Shown here: piece by piece, positions 27,932 to 36,984 of the stretch
Layout of the letters: every line of letters begins with the position of its first letter
How positions within the stretch are numbered: the stretch's first letter is position 1
Assembly: GCA_020634415.1 (NCBI GenBank)
Contig: JACKBT010000010.1
Location: forward strand, 62,001-126,000
From: Ardenticatenaceae bacterium
GTDB taxonomy: Bacteria; Chloroflexota; Anaerolineae; Promineifilales; Promineifilaceae
DNA length: 64,000 nucleotides
Direction of reading: 5' to 3'
Program-made: the position numbers and the translations under genes
The notes under the pieces: generated by a model
The model's input: the letters and a program-made list of their open reading frames with translations, nothing else
Told to the model about the DNA's origin: nothing
The model's database searches: none

Positions 27932-28939
27932 CTACCGATACTGATGCGGCCCAAAATCCGCCTCATAAAACGGCGTAATCATACGCCCCGGTGCCGATAA
28001 CTCATCAATCTGCGTCCGATCCTCATCCGTAATCGTTACCGCCAACGCCCCCAAATTGTCCTCCAACTGGGCCATCGTGCGCGGGCCAATAATAGGGCTA
28101 GTCACACCCGGCTGGTGCATACACCAGGCCAACGCCAACTGCGCCATCGTGCAGCCCTTCTCATCCACCATCGGCTCCAGCCCCTCCACCACATCATAAA
28201 AATCAGTAGCAAACCGCCGCTGCCACAACGCATTGTCCCCAATATTGGCAAAACGGCTGCCATCAGGGGCTTCATTATCACGACGATATTTACCCGTCAG
28301 CAGCCCCATCGCCAGCGGACTCCAGGGAATATTGGCAATGCCATACGTCTGCATCATGGGAATTAGCTCGCGCTCAATGCGACGATCCAGAATATTGTAA
28401 GGCGGCTGCTCACTGACGAAACGATTCAGCCCCAACTCTTTAGCAATCCACAACGACTCCACAATTTGCCACGCACCAAAAGTAGTCGTGCCAATATAGC
28501 GCACCTTGCCCGCCCGAATAAGATCATCCAGGGCACGCAAGGTTTCATCAATGGGGATGTCACTTTGGGGGCGATGAATCTGGTACAGGTCTATGTAATC
28601 TGTTTGCAGGCGGCGCAGGCTGGCCTCGCACTGCTCAATAATGTGGCGGCGCGAGTTGCCAGCCGCATTCACATCATCGTCATCCATACGGCCGTGTACC
28701 TTCGTTGCCAACACAATCTGCTGCCGTTTGCCGTTACGCTTCAGGGCCTCGCCAGTCACCTCTTCACTGCGGCCCCGGCTGTACACATTGGCCGTGTCCA
28801 GGAAATTAATCCCAGCGTCCAGGGCGCGATCAATGATCGCATATGAATCTTCCGGCTCCGTGCGACCGCCAAACATCATGCAGCCTAAACACAAGGCACT
28901 GACCTTCACGCCGGTTCTTCCTAATGAACGGTATTCCAT
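27932..28939 (-). CDS. Aldo/keto reductase
   Basis: 335 residues. GRTGVKVSALCLGCMMFG opens the (beta/alpha)8 barrel. The tetrad residues are in FLDTANVYSRGRSEE (Asp, Tyr), IVLATKVHG (Lys) and IDLYQIHRPQ (His), and the C-terminal cofactor loop VTSPIIGPRTMAQLEDNLGA is complete. It resembles the AKR11/AKR12-type general oxidoreductases. It shares little sequence with its neighbour at 27.0-27.9 kb beyond the tetrad, so the pair is not a recent duplication. AAGGAGAG precedes the start. Confidence 0.92.
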   Translation of the reverse strand: MEYRSLGRTGVKVSALCLGCMMFGGRTEPEDSYAIIDRALDAGINFLDTANVYSRGRSEEVTGEALKRNGKRQQIVLATKVHGRMDDDDVNAAGNSRRHIIEQCEASLRRLQTDYIDLYQIHRPQSDIPIDETLRALDDLIRAGKVRYIGTTTFGAWQIVESLWIAKELGLNRFVSEQPPYNILDRRIERELIPMMQTYGIANIPWSPLAMGLLTGKYRRDNEAPDGSRFANIGDNALWQRRFATDFYDVVEGLEPMVDEKGCTMAQLALAWCMHQPGVTSPIIGPRTMAQLEDNLGALAVTITDEDRTQIDELSAPGRMITPFYEADFGPHQYR

Positions 28940-29254
28940 TGCACTCTCCTTCTTACTATGAGTTGTCAGCCTGGTGGGGATTGCCCTCTAGAGAAAAAAG
29001 CATATCTTTACAGATACAAAAATGGCAATTGTGAACCCACCAGGTCTTATGAATTACGGTTATCTCTTTCAGGTGAATGTTCTGGGCAAAGGTACCCATC
29101 ACCTGGGGGCAAAGCCTATTGTACATCGTTGGCAGGCAGCGTAAAGGTGATCTTTGTCATTGGAATCGAGCCAAAACGGCCGTTAACCAACTCTTTACCA
29201 ACGCTTAACACCAAACCATTGACGGCCGTTTCCCCATCAGGTCTAATCCAGTTC
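28940..29254. other. 315-bp gap between divergent genes
   Basis: The frame of the PHP gene stays open through this stretch from 28958, but the translation has no recognizable domain and the PHP fold starts at 29255. Two AACGGCCGTT-type palindromes lie at about 29175 and 29222. I see no hairpin, consensus promoter or small gene with a ribosome site. Confidence 0.4.
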
Positions 29255-30046
29255 ATGAAAATCACAAACACAGACTACCACGTCCACACCACCTTCAGCC
29301 CCGACGGCCACGACACCCCCGAAGCCATGTGCCAACACGCCGTGGAACTGGGCCTGACAGGCATCGCCTTCACCGAACACACCGAGTGGCACCCCGCCTT
29401 CGCCTACAGCGGCTTCCCCCAACCCCAAGCCTACTTTCAGCGCGTGCGCCAATGTCAGCACGATTTTACCCCCTACGGCCTCACCGTTTTGACAGGAGCC
29501 GAAATTGGCAACCCCCACGAATACGCCGCCCAAACGGCCGATCTCCTCGCCACCTACAACTTCGACATCAAAATCGCCTCCCTCCACTGGCTGCACGGCC
29601 TCAACATCCACCACCCCTCCTGCTTCACCGGGCGCGATCCCCAGGCAGTGTACGCCGATTATTTTATGGAATTACGCAAGCTAACGGCCGTTCCCCACAT
29701 CACCTTCATCGCCCACTTCGACCGCATCCTCTGGCGCGGCATGTTAATGGACTTACCTCTGGATTTACAGCGGCTCCAACCCATCCTCAAAGACACCCTG
29801 GCCGCCATCGCCCAATCCGGCATCGGCCTGGAACTAAACAGCTACCACCTGGGCAGCCAGCACCACTGGCACGAAGCACTCATCGCCATGCTCAGTTGGT
29901 ACCGCGAAGCCGGCGGTCACCACATCCTCGTCAACTCCGATGCCCACCGCACCCAACACCTCACTGCCAACTGGCACATCGCCGCCGACATCCTGGCCCT
30001 GGCTGGTTATGAACTAGAGGAAGAGGCCAGTCTGGCGTTGGTGTAA
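29255..30046 (+). CDS. PHP domain phosphoesterase (histidinol-phosphatase-like)
   Basis: 263 residues from ATG 29255, where the protein opens with the first PHP motif DYHVHTTFSPDG. Further motifs: AFTEHTEWHP near residue 48, GAEIGNPHEYA near 83, IASLHWLHG near 107, IAHFDRILWRG near 152 and LVNSDAHRTQHL near 227. Together these give the three-metal site of PHP enzymes of the HisK type. It would hydrolyse histidinol phosphate or a similar phosphomonoester. There is no his operon nearby. No clear ribosome site precedes 29255; a GTG at 29149 is another possible start. Confidence 0.85.
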   Translation: MKITNTDYHVHTTFSPDGHDTPEAMCQHAVELGLTGIAFTEHTEWHPAFAYSGFPQPQAYFQRVRQCQHDFTPYGLTVLTGAEIGNPHEYAAQTADLLATYNFDIKIASLHWLHGLNIHHPSCFTGRDPQAVYADYFMELRKLTAVPHITFIAHFDRILWRGMLMDLPLDLQRLQPILKDTLAAIAQSGIGLELNSYHLGSQHHWHEALIAMLSWYREAGGHHILVNSDAHRTQHLTANWHIAADILALAGYELEEEASLALV

Positions 30047-30068
30047 CAGCCTATTCAGAACAAAGACT

Positions 30069-30108
30069 GGAGATCGGAGATTGGACTAATCGCCAATCCC
30101 CAATCTCC
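30069..30108. repeat. Short-repeat hairpin C (GGAGATT type)
   Basis: GGAGATCGGAGATTGG (30069-30084) faces CCAATCCCCAATCTCC (30093-30108): 16 bp with two mismatches, 8-nt loop. It lies 22 bp after the PHP gene. Unlike most members it is 114 nt from the next likely start (30223), though only 6 nt from an in-frame ATG at 30115. Confidence 0.65.
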
Positions 30109-30222
30109 TCTTAAATGGGGGGCACTCGCCCACTCTGCCATTCCCTTCCCCCCTCCTTCTTGGCACTTTCTTGCGCCTCCACTATACTCCCCACAAACCA
30201 CCCATCAATAAGGAAATCCCCT

Positions 30223-31788
30223 ATGAGCGCAAGAATCTCTCGCCGCCGCACCCGTCGCCGCACCCACCTGGCTGAAGAAACGGCCGTTGCCCCCACCCCC
30301 AAACCCGTCTGGCTCGGCCTCAAAGGCGGCAGCTACCAGCCCCTCAGCCACCATGACATCGAACAAATTCACCACACCACCCTGGACGTGCTAGAAAAGA
30401 TTGGATTAGCCAACCCCATTCCCGCCTTACAAGAAGCAGTTCTAGGCAAAGGCTGCCTGTTAGGCACAGACGGCCGTCTCCGCTTCCCCCGCGCCCTCAT
30501 CGAAGACATCATCGCCCACGCCCCCCGCCAAATCCATCTCCACGCCCCCGACCCCGACAAAGACATCACCCTCACCGCCGACAACCTCGTCTTCAGCACC
30601 AGCGGGGAAGCCGTCACCATCCTCGACTACAACAGCCGCACCTATCGGCCCTCCACCCTGGAAGATTTATACGATGCCGCCCGCCTCGTAGATCAACTCG
30701 AACACATCCACACCTTCGGCCAGCCCTTCATCGCCACCGAATACAGCCACCAACTGCACATCCACGACATCAACATCGCCTACGCCCAACTGGCCGGCAC
30801 CGACAAACCCTTCCACATCGGTCTGGGTGTCGCCCAACACATCCCGCCCATCATGGCCCTATTCGATTTGTATGCAGGGGGTGAGGGTAAGTTTCAGGAA
30901 CGGCCGTTCTGCACCTTTGGCGGCTGCCCTATCGTCTCCCCCCTCACCTTCGCCCAAGACAGCCTGGAAGTCATGATGGCCTGTGCCGAGCTTGGACTCA
31001 ACTATGATGTAGCCGTAGCTGCCCAGGCTGGGGCCACCGCCCCCGCTGCCCTGGCCGGTGCGCTCGTGCAAACCTTCGCCGAAACATTGGCCTGCCTGGC
31101 CGTCGTCCGTCTCATCAACCCCAAAGCCAGCATCAGCTTCGGCATGTGGCCCTTCATCTCCGACCTGCGCACGGGCGCATTTACCGGCGGCGGCGCGGAG
31201 CAAGCCCTGGTCATGGCCGCCACCGCCCAAATCTGCAGCTACTACGGCCTCATCTCCAGCATCGCCAGCGGCATGAGCGATGCCAATTCACCCGACAACC
31301 AGGCTGGCTTCGAGAAAGGCATCACCACCTTAACGGCCGCTCTCGCTGGCGGCAATTCCGTCTCCACCTACCCTGGCTCCATCGGCAGCCTCATGGGGGT
31401 CTCGTTTGAAGGCATTCTGATTGATAACGACATGATGGGGGCCGTCATGCGCGTCGTGCGCGGCATCGAAGTGAACACAGAGACGCTCTCCTTCGAAACC
31501 ATCAAAGAAGCCGTAAACGGCCCCGGCCACTTTCTGGGCAGTACCCAAACCCTTAAATTAATGAAAACGGAGTTCCTCTACCCCGAACTGGCCGACCGCC
31601 GCGACACCGATAGCTGGGAAAAAGATGGCAGTCCCGACATCTACGAACAGGCTCACCAGCGCGTCAAATCCATGCTCAAAAGCTACTACCCCACCTACAT
31701 TCCCTCCGATGTAGACCGCAAAATCCGCCAGCAGTTCGATATTCGTTTGCCACCAGAGGCTATGCGGAGGGGGAACGGCCGTTGGTAA
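30223..31788 (+). CDS. Trimethylamine methyltransferase (MttB) family protein, no pyrrolysine
   Basis: 521 residues from ATG 30223, preceded by AAGGA; the frame is open from 30115. After a basic N-terminus (RRRTRRR) come LSHHDIEQIHHTTLDVLEKI, the MttB N-terminal helix, and the TIM-barrel core with PFCTFGGCPIVSPLTFA near 262 and DANSPDNQAGFEKG near 350. There is no in-frame UAG, so it belongs to the non-Pyl branch, some members of which demethylate glycine betaine or other quaternary amines onto a corrinoid protein. No corrinoid protein or activator gene is adjacent. The last four codons carry the genome's palindrome (NGRW). Confidence 0.88.
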   Translation: MSARISRRRTRRRTHLAEETAVAPTPKPVWLGLKGGSYQPLSHHDIEQIHHTTLDVLEKIGLANPIPALQEAVLGKGCLLGTDGRLRFPRALIEDIIAHAPRQIHLHAPDPDKDITLTADNLVFSTSGEAVTILDYNSRTYRPSTLEDLYDAARLVDQLEHIHTFGQPFIATEYSHQLHIHDINIAYAQLAGTDKPFHIGLGVAQHIPPIMALFDLYAGGEGKFQERPFCTFGGCPIVSPLTFAQDSLEVMMACAELGLNYDVAVAAQAGATAPAALAGALVQTFAETLACLAVVRLINPKASISFGMWPFISDLRTGAFTGGGAEQALVMAATAQICSYYGLISSIASGMSDANSPDNQAGFEKGITTLTAALAGGNSVSTYPGSIGSLMGVSFEGILIDNDMMGAVMRVVRGIEVNTETLSFETIKEAVNGPGHFLGSTQTLKLMKTEFLYPELADRRDTDSWEKDGSPDIYEQAHQRVKSMLKSYYPTYIPSDVDRKIRQQFDIRLPPEAMRRGNGRW

Positions 31789-31836
31789 ACCCAGGTGCGC
31801 CGCACCTTAGCTCAATGGCGTTATAGGCCCCCACAT

Positions 31837-32352
31837 CTACCAATCACCGGCGTAAGTAACGTCATAGGGATCGGCCGTTTGCTGCCAATAGGCATAATGC
31901 AGTTCATTCAACTGGCGGATGTGCAAAAAGTCGTGCGCCAGCCACGAGCAGAGCATTTCCCCAGCCCGAAATTTACGGCCGTTAGGGGCCATCACCCCCG
32001 ATTCCCAATCCGGCTCCAGCAGCCCCCGCAGCCAGTCCAGCGACTGCTGCCGCTCTTGTAAAAAGTTTGCCAACGAAGCCGCCGCCTCCCGCTCATTATA
32101 CTGGCGCGATGTCACCCACCCCTGCGGATCAATCGGCGGCATTTCGGCCTCCGGCTGATACAACAAAATCTCCAAACGCTGCCGAAAATCCTCGCGTTCT
32201 TCATCATAAAGATGGTTGATCACTTCCAAAATTGACCAAGCATCAGGCGATGGCCGCCAGCGAGCCTGTTCCGGCGACACATCTTTTAGCAGATGGGCGA
32301 TCACTTCGGCAGTATGGGCAAAACGGGTCACACAGTTATCAAGATTTATCAT
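31837..32352 (-). CDS. DinB family protein
   Basis: 171 residues from ATG 32352, preceded by GAGGA; a GTG at 32364 is in frame but lacks a ribosome site of its own. The pattern WSILEVINHLYDEEREDF (helix 2, first His) and WLAHDFLHIRQLNELHY (helix 4, two histidines) is that of DinB-like four-helix proteins. Function unknown; members are linked to DNA damage or thiol chemistry. It lies 8 bp after the arginase-like gene and probably shares its transcript. Confidence 0.85.
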   Translation of the reverse strand: MINLDNCVTRFAHTAEVIAHLLKDVSPEQARWRPSPDAWSILEVINHLYDEEREDFRQRLEILLYQPEAEMPPIDPQGWVTSRQYNEREAAASLANFLQERQQSLDWLRGLLEPDWESGVMAPNGRKFRAGEMLCSWLAHDFLHIRQLNELHYAYWQQTADPYDVTYAGDW

Positions 32353-32360
32353 TTGTATCC

Positions 32361-33251
32361 TCACGAAAAAAGTTCACAAAGCAGATTCACAATTCGGGAC
32401 GCATACGCCGCCTCCACATCCAGAACCGGGTTGTAAATGGTGACATCTACGCCAATGAGATGGGGGGAACGGGCGAGCGGGGTTAACAGCAGCGACAAGT
32501 CGTGCCACTGCAAACCGCCGGGCATCGGGTAATCTACAGCGGGCAAGGCTGTTTCGTCCAATACATCTAAATCTATGTGCAGCCAAAAGCGGCCTGGGTT
32601 TTTGGCAAACTGAACGGCCGTTTCCTTGCCCGTTTGCCAAAAACCCTTGTGGCGCACGGCCGTTACATCCAACAGCCTCATTTGGGGCACAACTTGGGCC
32701 GGGTCCGGTGCGCCCTCCTGAGCCGCCAACGCCCCATCGCGGTAGCCCAGCACCGTGATATATTCAGGCCGCAGCAGCGGCGGTTCACCCGCCAAATCTA
32801 CCAGACCGGCAGGGCCATGCCCGGTGAGGATAGCCAGCTCCATATCGGCGGCTTCCCCCGTGGGCGAAGAACGGCCGTCATAAAAATCAAGGTGTCCATC
32901 CACAAAAGCCAGCCCCGCCGTGCCATACTGCTGTTTAATGGCCGCCCCCACACCAATAAGCAGCGTGCAGCAGCCACCAATGAGAAACGGCCGTTGCCCC
33001 TGCCGCCACACCGCCAACACACCATCCCGCACCGTACTGGCCGTCAGGCAAACATCACGAAAGCCAATAATCCCCGTCGCCGGGTCACGCACAGCATCAT
33101 GGATACCCACCGGCCAATCACCCAAATCCGGCATATGCAAACGGCCGACCAAATTCGCCGCCCGTAACGCCTGCGGCATCCGCTCCACACCCGTCGCCCG
33201 GCCAGAACAATCAATCGGTACGCCCACAAGGGCAAAAGGTGCGGCACTCAT
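32361..33251 (-). CDS. Arginase/ureohydrolase family protein with altered metal site
   Basis: 296 residues. The ureohydrolase core is recognizable: FLIGGCCTLLIGVGAAI near residue 93, FVDGHLDFYDGRSS near 116, and WLHIDLDVLDETALP near 222. The DxHxD and DxD metal motifs are kept, but the first motif reads GGCCT where arginases have GGDHS, so the usual His ligand is Cys. It may hydrolyse a guanidino or formimino compound, bind a different metal, or be inactive. The start overlaps the stop of the nucleoside kinase by 4 bp (ATGA), showing coupling. Confidence 0.8.
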   Translation of the reverse strand: MSAAPFALVGVPIDCSGRATGVERMPQALRAANLVGRLHMPDLGDWPVGIHDAVRDPATGIIGFRDVCLTASTVRDGVLAVWRQGQRPFLIGGCCTLLIGVGAAIKQQYGTAGLAFVDGHLDFYDGRSSPTGEAADMELAILTGHGPAGLVDLAGEPPLLRPEYITVLGYRDGALAAQEGAPDPAQVVPQMRLLDVTAVRHKGFWQTGKETAVQFAKNPGRFWLHIDLDVLDETALPAVDYPMPGGLQWHDLSLLLTPLARSPHLIGVDVTIYNPVLDVEAAYASRIVNLLCELFS

Positions 33252-34963
33252 AACGAATGCTGTCCCGGTTCATAATCACGCAAAATCGAACCACCAATAA
33301 ACTCACGCAAAATCGAATCACCCGCAATATAATGCAGCGCTTCATTGGGGATGGGGTCAAACCATTGCAAAAAAGCCATCAGCCGATTGGCCTCCACACG
33401 CTGGGGTGTGCCCGGTTCCACTTGCAGCAGCAGCGGGTAAGCCAGCGTTTTCAAAACCGAAAGCTCATACACAAGGGCCGAGTTGAAGAAGACATTGGCA
33501 TTATTTTGGTGAGGAAAAATATGCCGTTTTTCGCCGCGCCGCACACTAGACCAACGGCCGATTGTGTCCGCCGCCGTATACCCCCGATGGGCCGCATCGC
33601 GCACAATGCGCCGCAGCAGGCGTGTGTCAGTCGTCGGCACCCGGTTGTGTTTATCCAGGTTCAACTGCGTAAACGCCGAAATAAAAATGCGGTAAAGCGA
33701 TTCCGGCGGCAGCCCTTCCACCAGTGCCGGATTCAGTCCATGAATCCCCTCAATAATAATCACCTGATCCGGCCCAATGCTCAACTTCTCGCCCCACGTG
33801 CTTTTGCCCGTAAAAAAATCATACATCGGCTGCACAATGGTCTCGCCCGCCAGCAGGGCCTTAAGCTGGGCGCGAAAAAGCGGCACATTCACCGCTTCCA
33901 GGGCTTCAAAATCATAATCTCCACTTGCATCACGGGGAGTCAGGCTGCGATCAATAAAGTAGTTGTCCATGCCAATGGTGATGGGGGTAATCCCCCGCGC
34001 CATCAGTTGAATGGCGAGCCGCTTGCTGAAGGTCGTCTTCCCCGCCGAAGTGGGGCCAGAGATGAGGATGATTTTAACTTGGGGACGGCGGCGATGGATG
34101 TCGTAACCGATGTCGGCCAACTGTTTTTGGTGCAAGGCTTCGGCAACGAGGATGACTTCTTGTAAACGGCCGTTCTTCACCGCATGGTTCATCGAAGCCA
34201 CACGAGGCACACCAATCACCTTCAGCCAATCCTTATATTCCTGAAACACCTTCACCAAAATCGGCTCATCCTCAAACGGCTGCAGCACCCCCGGCTCATG
34301 GCGGCGCGGAAATTGCAGAATAAACCCGTTATGGTACGACCGCAGATCAAACACCTCCAAATAGCCCGTGCTGGGAACCATGAACCCATGAAAATAATCC
34401 CTCACCCCGTTCAACTCATACAAGGTCACATAATCCTTGCGCCGCTTGCTAAACAGCTCCACCTTTTCCGGGTCGTTCCCTTCGCGGAAGATGTTCAAGG
34501 CTTCAGGCAAGGGCAGTTGCACTTGTTGAATGGGCAAATCAGCCGCCACCAACTCATTCATGCGCTGCCGCAGGCAGTCCAACTCTGCCTCGGTCAGAGC
34601 AATGCCGCTGTCACATTCGCAGTAGTAGCCGCCAAAGGGCATCGAGTGGTGAATGGTGAAGGTACGACCCGGCCACAGTTCCACCGCTGCCGCGATCATG
34701 AGGAAGGAGAGGGAACGGCGATAAATGCGTGTGCCGTCGGAATCGGCCGTTGTGATGGGAACCAGTTCGGCATCATGTTGCAGAGGATGAGACAACTCGC
34801 GCAGTTTGCCATCTTTCAGGACGGCCACAATACGGCCGTTTACCCCCAGGTTGGCCTCTTGTACAAAAGCCTCCAAAGTCGTGCCCATTGGCCCCTCATA
34901 AGCCACATTTCCAAAACGAGCCTGAACCGTTTGACGGATGGGAGCGGGATGAATCGTACTCAT
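33248..34963 (-). CDS. TGS/ThrRS-like domain nucleoside (uridine) kinase
   Basis: 571 residues. About 1-60 resembles a TGS domain and 70-200 a ThrRS/AlaRS-like second additional domain (HSMPFGGYYCE). About 290-510 is a uridine kinase/phosphoribulokinase domain: ILISGPTSAGKTTFSKRL, TIGMDNYFIDRS, DYDFEALEAVNVPLF, PMYDFFTGKS and IIEGIHGLNPAL. Such two-part kinases occur in several bacterial phyla and phosphorylate nucleosides; the role of the synthetase-like part is not settled. It is distinct from the short udk at 17.5-18.1 kb. AAGG lies upstream of the start, just beyond hairpin D. Confidence 0.88.
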   Translation of the reverse strand: MSTIHPAPIRQTVQARFGNVAYEGPMGTTLEAFVQEANLGVNGRIVAVLKDGKLRELSHPLQHDAELVPITTADSDGTRIYRRSLSFLMIAAAVELWPGRTFTIHHSMPFGGYYCECDSGIALTEAELDCLRQRMNELVAADLPIQQVQLPLPEALNIFREGNDPEKVELFSKRRKDYVTLYELNGVRDYFHGFMVPSTGYLEVFDLRSYHNGFILQFPRRHEPGVLQPFEDEPILVKVFQEYKDWLKVIGVPRVASMNHAVKNGRLQEVILVAEALHQKQLADIGYDIHRRRPQVKIILISGPTSAGKTTFSKRLAIQLMARGITPITIGMDNYFIDRSLTPRDASGDYDFEALEAVNVPLFRAQLKALLAGETIVQPMYDFFTGKSTWGEKLSIGPDQVIIIEGIHGLNPALVEGLPPESLYRIFISAFTQLNLDKHNRVPTTDTRLLRRIVRDAAHRGYTAADTIGRWSSVRRGEKRHIFPHQNNANVFFNSALVYELSVLKTLAYPLLLQVEPGTPQRVEANRLMAFLQWFDPIPNEALHYIAGDSILREFIGGSILRDYEPGQHSL

Positions 34964-34980
34964 AAACTGTACTGCCTTTA

Positions 34981-35037
34981 TAAAGCGTAAAACGTAAAAC
35001 GCAAGCAGCCTCTTTACGCTTTACGTTTTACGCTTTA
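34981..35037. repeat. Short-repeat hairpin D (CGTAAAA type)
   Basis: TAAAGCGTAAAACGTAAA (34981-34998) pairs perfectly over 18 bp with its complement at 35020-35037; the 21-nt loop contains more partial units. It stands 17 nt upstream of the nucleoside kinase start on the minus strand and 11 bp after the end of the PLC-like gene. It shares the CGTAAAA unit with hairpin A at 16270. Confidence 0.8.
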
Positions 35038-35048
35038 CGATTAAATTT

Positions 35049-35804
35049 TTATGCTAAATTGAAGAATTCGAGAAGTAAATCTACGCTGCGAGGAACGGCC
35101 GTTGTCAAAATCGCCTGAATTTCTGGCACGGGCAGCTTGCCAAACACATTGGCCGCCATCCACGCCGAATCATCCAGGCTGGCGGCAAATTCAGCCGGGG
35201 TCATCTTGAGCCGTTCGGCGTAAATTGCCACCGTACTGAGCATCGCCCCCGGCTCCAGTTGGGGCAGCAGCAGATCGCGCCAGGCCAGCAAATCCTTGTT
35301 ATCGGCAAAAGGCAGCCATTTGTCAGAATGAGCCGCTGCCAGAGTGTGAACGGCCGTTTCCGGCAAAGCCGCCACCGCCAGCTTATCCAAATACGTCAGC
35401 AAAATAAAGTGAATCAAAATGCGCTGCCGCCGCTCACCCAAACCTTCCGCCCGGAAAAAGAAAGGGTCAACCACATCACGCAGCCAGATCACATCATACA
35501 GCAGATGCACGCTGTATCCGGCCACAAACATGGCCTGCTCTGGCGGCAGATGAGCCACATCGCGCACCGCTGGATATGCCTGCCACATATAGTTATAACC
35601 CATGTTATCTGGCTCTGGGGGCACATCATAAAAATGGGTCTGCACCCGGGGAATGCCACACACGCTCTGGTAATCGGGGGCAACGCTGCCAAAGTAGAAG
35701 GCGGGCCAGTTTTGTTGCAGCAGGGTGTGCAAACGGCCGTTACGCCGCTGCGCCTCCACACAAATCTGTTCTGCAATTTGCAAGTGCATAAAAGGGGTTG
35801 GCAT
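35049..35804 (-). CDS. Zinc-dependent phospholipase C-like family protein
   Basis: 251 residues from ATG 35804 (MPTPFMHLQIAEQI), which starts at the conserved first His; a TTG at 35846 would add 14 residues overlapping the previous gene. The pattern PTPFMHLQIAEQI, FYFGSVAPDYQ near 52, VQTHFYDVP near 68 and AGYSVHLLYDVIW near 107 is that of the zinc-dependent PLC-like/S1-P1 helical fold with His and Asp zinc ligands. Bacterial members of this group are mostly uncharacterized. It begins 7 bp after the lytic transglycosylase gene. Confidence 0.8.
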   Translation of the reverse strand: MPTPFMHLQIAEQICVEAQRRNGRLHTLLQQNWPAFYFGSVAPDYQSVCGIPRVQTHFYDVPPEPDNMGYNYMWQAYPAVRDVAHLPPEQAMFVAGYSVHLLYDVIWLRDVVDPFFFRAEGLGERRQRILIHFILLTYLDKLAVAALPETAVHTLAAAHSDKWLPFADNKDLLAWRDLLLPQLEPGAMLSTVAIYAERLKMTPAEFAASLDDSAWMAANVFGKLPVPEIQAILTTAVPRSVDLLLEFFNLA

Positions 35805-35811
35805 AATAACT

Positions 35812-36744
35812 TTAACGATGTCCAGTGGGGCAGTCAGACGGGGCAAACCAACGGGTGCTGTTATGCCCCCGCAAACGGCTCAGGCTGGGCAAACAAGCCA
35901 GCAGCACACGCGGGTTCCCTTGCCCGCTTTTCACTTCTTGCCTATCCAAACGAGCCTGCAACGGAGCCTCAACCTCATGAGGTGAACCAAAAATCACATC
36001 ATCCATCGGCACCACCAAAGCCACTGGCACGGCATACCCCGTCACAAAATAAGCATGTCCACTCGCACCCACATCCCGAAAAACCGTATGCTCACCATAC
36101 GTCTGCAAACCAGACACCGGCTGCTCACCCAACACCAGCAAACTTTCCGTCGGCACATCCCCGCCACGAATCTTAATGGCAATCGTCCACTGCGAGGCAA
36201 TATCGGGCGATATATCGTTGCGAGCCACAATTGCCCGACCGTAATTATTCAAAACGCTGGCCGCATATTCCCGCGCCACCCGGCTTTCCACCTGGTCCCA
36301 TCCGCCAGCGTAGGCCGCCAACGCCGCATAAACATCCCCACCGGATTGGCGCATAATCTCGGCAATAATCGCCACACCCCAACGCAAGTTCGTCAGCGGA
36401 TCCGTCAGCTCAGATGGTTCTGGCCGCCACTCCAAACCTGGCCCTTTGGGCATCACGCCCATCAAACCCACCGCCCCCACCCGGCTCACTGCTCGTGGAT
36501 CGCCATTAGACTCTTCGTGAATGATGGCGGCAATGAAGTCGGGGTCAAGGCCATTGGCAATGGACAAGGTGTCAATATAAAACGCCCATTGGCTAATGGA
36601 GGCCGGCCAAATGGGAGAAAGTACCGATTGTGGGTTCTCGATGATGCCGTTGTTAGCGGGCGCAGAGGCTTGGGCTGGCTGCAAGCTGCGGGCCAGGATC
36701 AGGAGGAATATGATAGAAATTGGGAGACGCCACATCTTGCTCAT
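35812..36744 (-). CDS. Secreted lytic transglycosylase (SLT domain)
   Basis: 310 residues with a signal peptide (hydrophobic 7-19, cleavage likely after AQASA at about 28). The SLT core follows: FIAAIIHEESNGDPRAVS with catalytic Glu78, VGAVGLMGVMP near 91, NLRWGVAIIAEIM near 118 and YAALAAYAGGWDQV near 135. It would cut the glycan strands of peptidoglycan outside the membrane. The C-terminal 150 residues are beta-rich with no family I can name and end in a basic tail. It shares an operon with the PLC-like gene. Confidence 0.87.
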   Translation of the reverse strand: MSKMWRLPISIIFLLILARSLQPAQASAPANNGIIENPQSVLSPIWPASISQWAFYIDTLSIANGLDPDFIAAIIHEESNGDPRAVSRVGAVGLMGVMPKGPGLEWRPEPSELTDPLTNLRWGVAIIAEIMRQSGGDVYAALAAYAGGWDQVESRVAREYAASVLNNYGRAIVARNDISPDIASQWTIAIKIRGGDVPTESLLVLGEQPVSGLQTYGEHTVFRDVGASGHAYFVTGYAVPVALVVPMDDVIFGSPHEVEAPLQARLDRQEVKSGQGNPRVLLACLPSLSRLRGHNSTRWFAPSDCPTGHR

Positions 36745-36882
36745 AGAAGGCGCGATTCTAGCATAAGGCGGGAAGGGGTGTCAATTGACTAGCCCTGTAC
36801 CCCATGCTATTATCGCGCCCATCTGGTATTCGGTAATCGGCCGTCCGGTTACAGTTTACAAATTACAGGTGTAACTGTTCAC

Positions 36883-36941
36883 CCTCCCGGAGGTTTTCCC
36901 TCGAGAGAGCCTCCGTAAAAGAAGCCTCCGGGAGGATTTTT
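36883..36941 (+). terminator. CCTCCGGGAGG hairpin before the response regulator gene
   Basis: CCTCCCGGAGG (36883-36893) pairs with CCTCCGGGAGG (36925-36935), which is followed by ATTTTT, so on the plus strand it has the form of an intrinsic terminator or attenuator. A CTCGAG lies after each arm. It ends 44 nt before the start at 36985 and is the only structured element in the 240-bp gap between the divergent transglycosylase and response regulator genes. Confidence 0.55.
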
Positions 36942-36984
36942 CACTCGAGGGACTGAATAATTACTTACAGATACCGAGGAAGTT

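Noticed and set aside
30223..31788. Pyrrolysine-containing MttB
   Set aside because: The frame has no internal UAG and no pyl genes are seen.
33257..34990. Long plus-strand frames opposite the nucleoside kinase
   Set aside because: Antisense shadows caused by codon bias; the kinase frame is complete on the minus strand.
35259..36176. 305-residue plus-strand frame opposite the PLC-like and transglycosylase genes
   Set aside because: It spans two minus-strand genes with clear domains, has no ribosome site and no recognizable domain.
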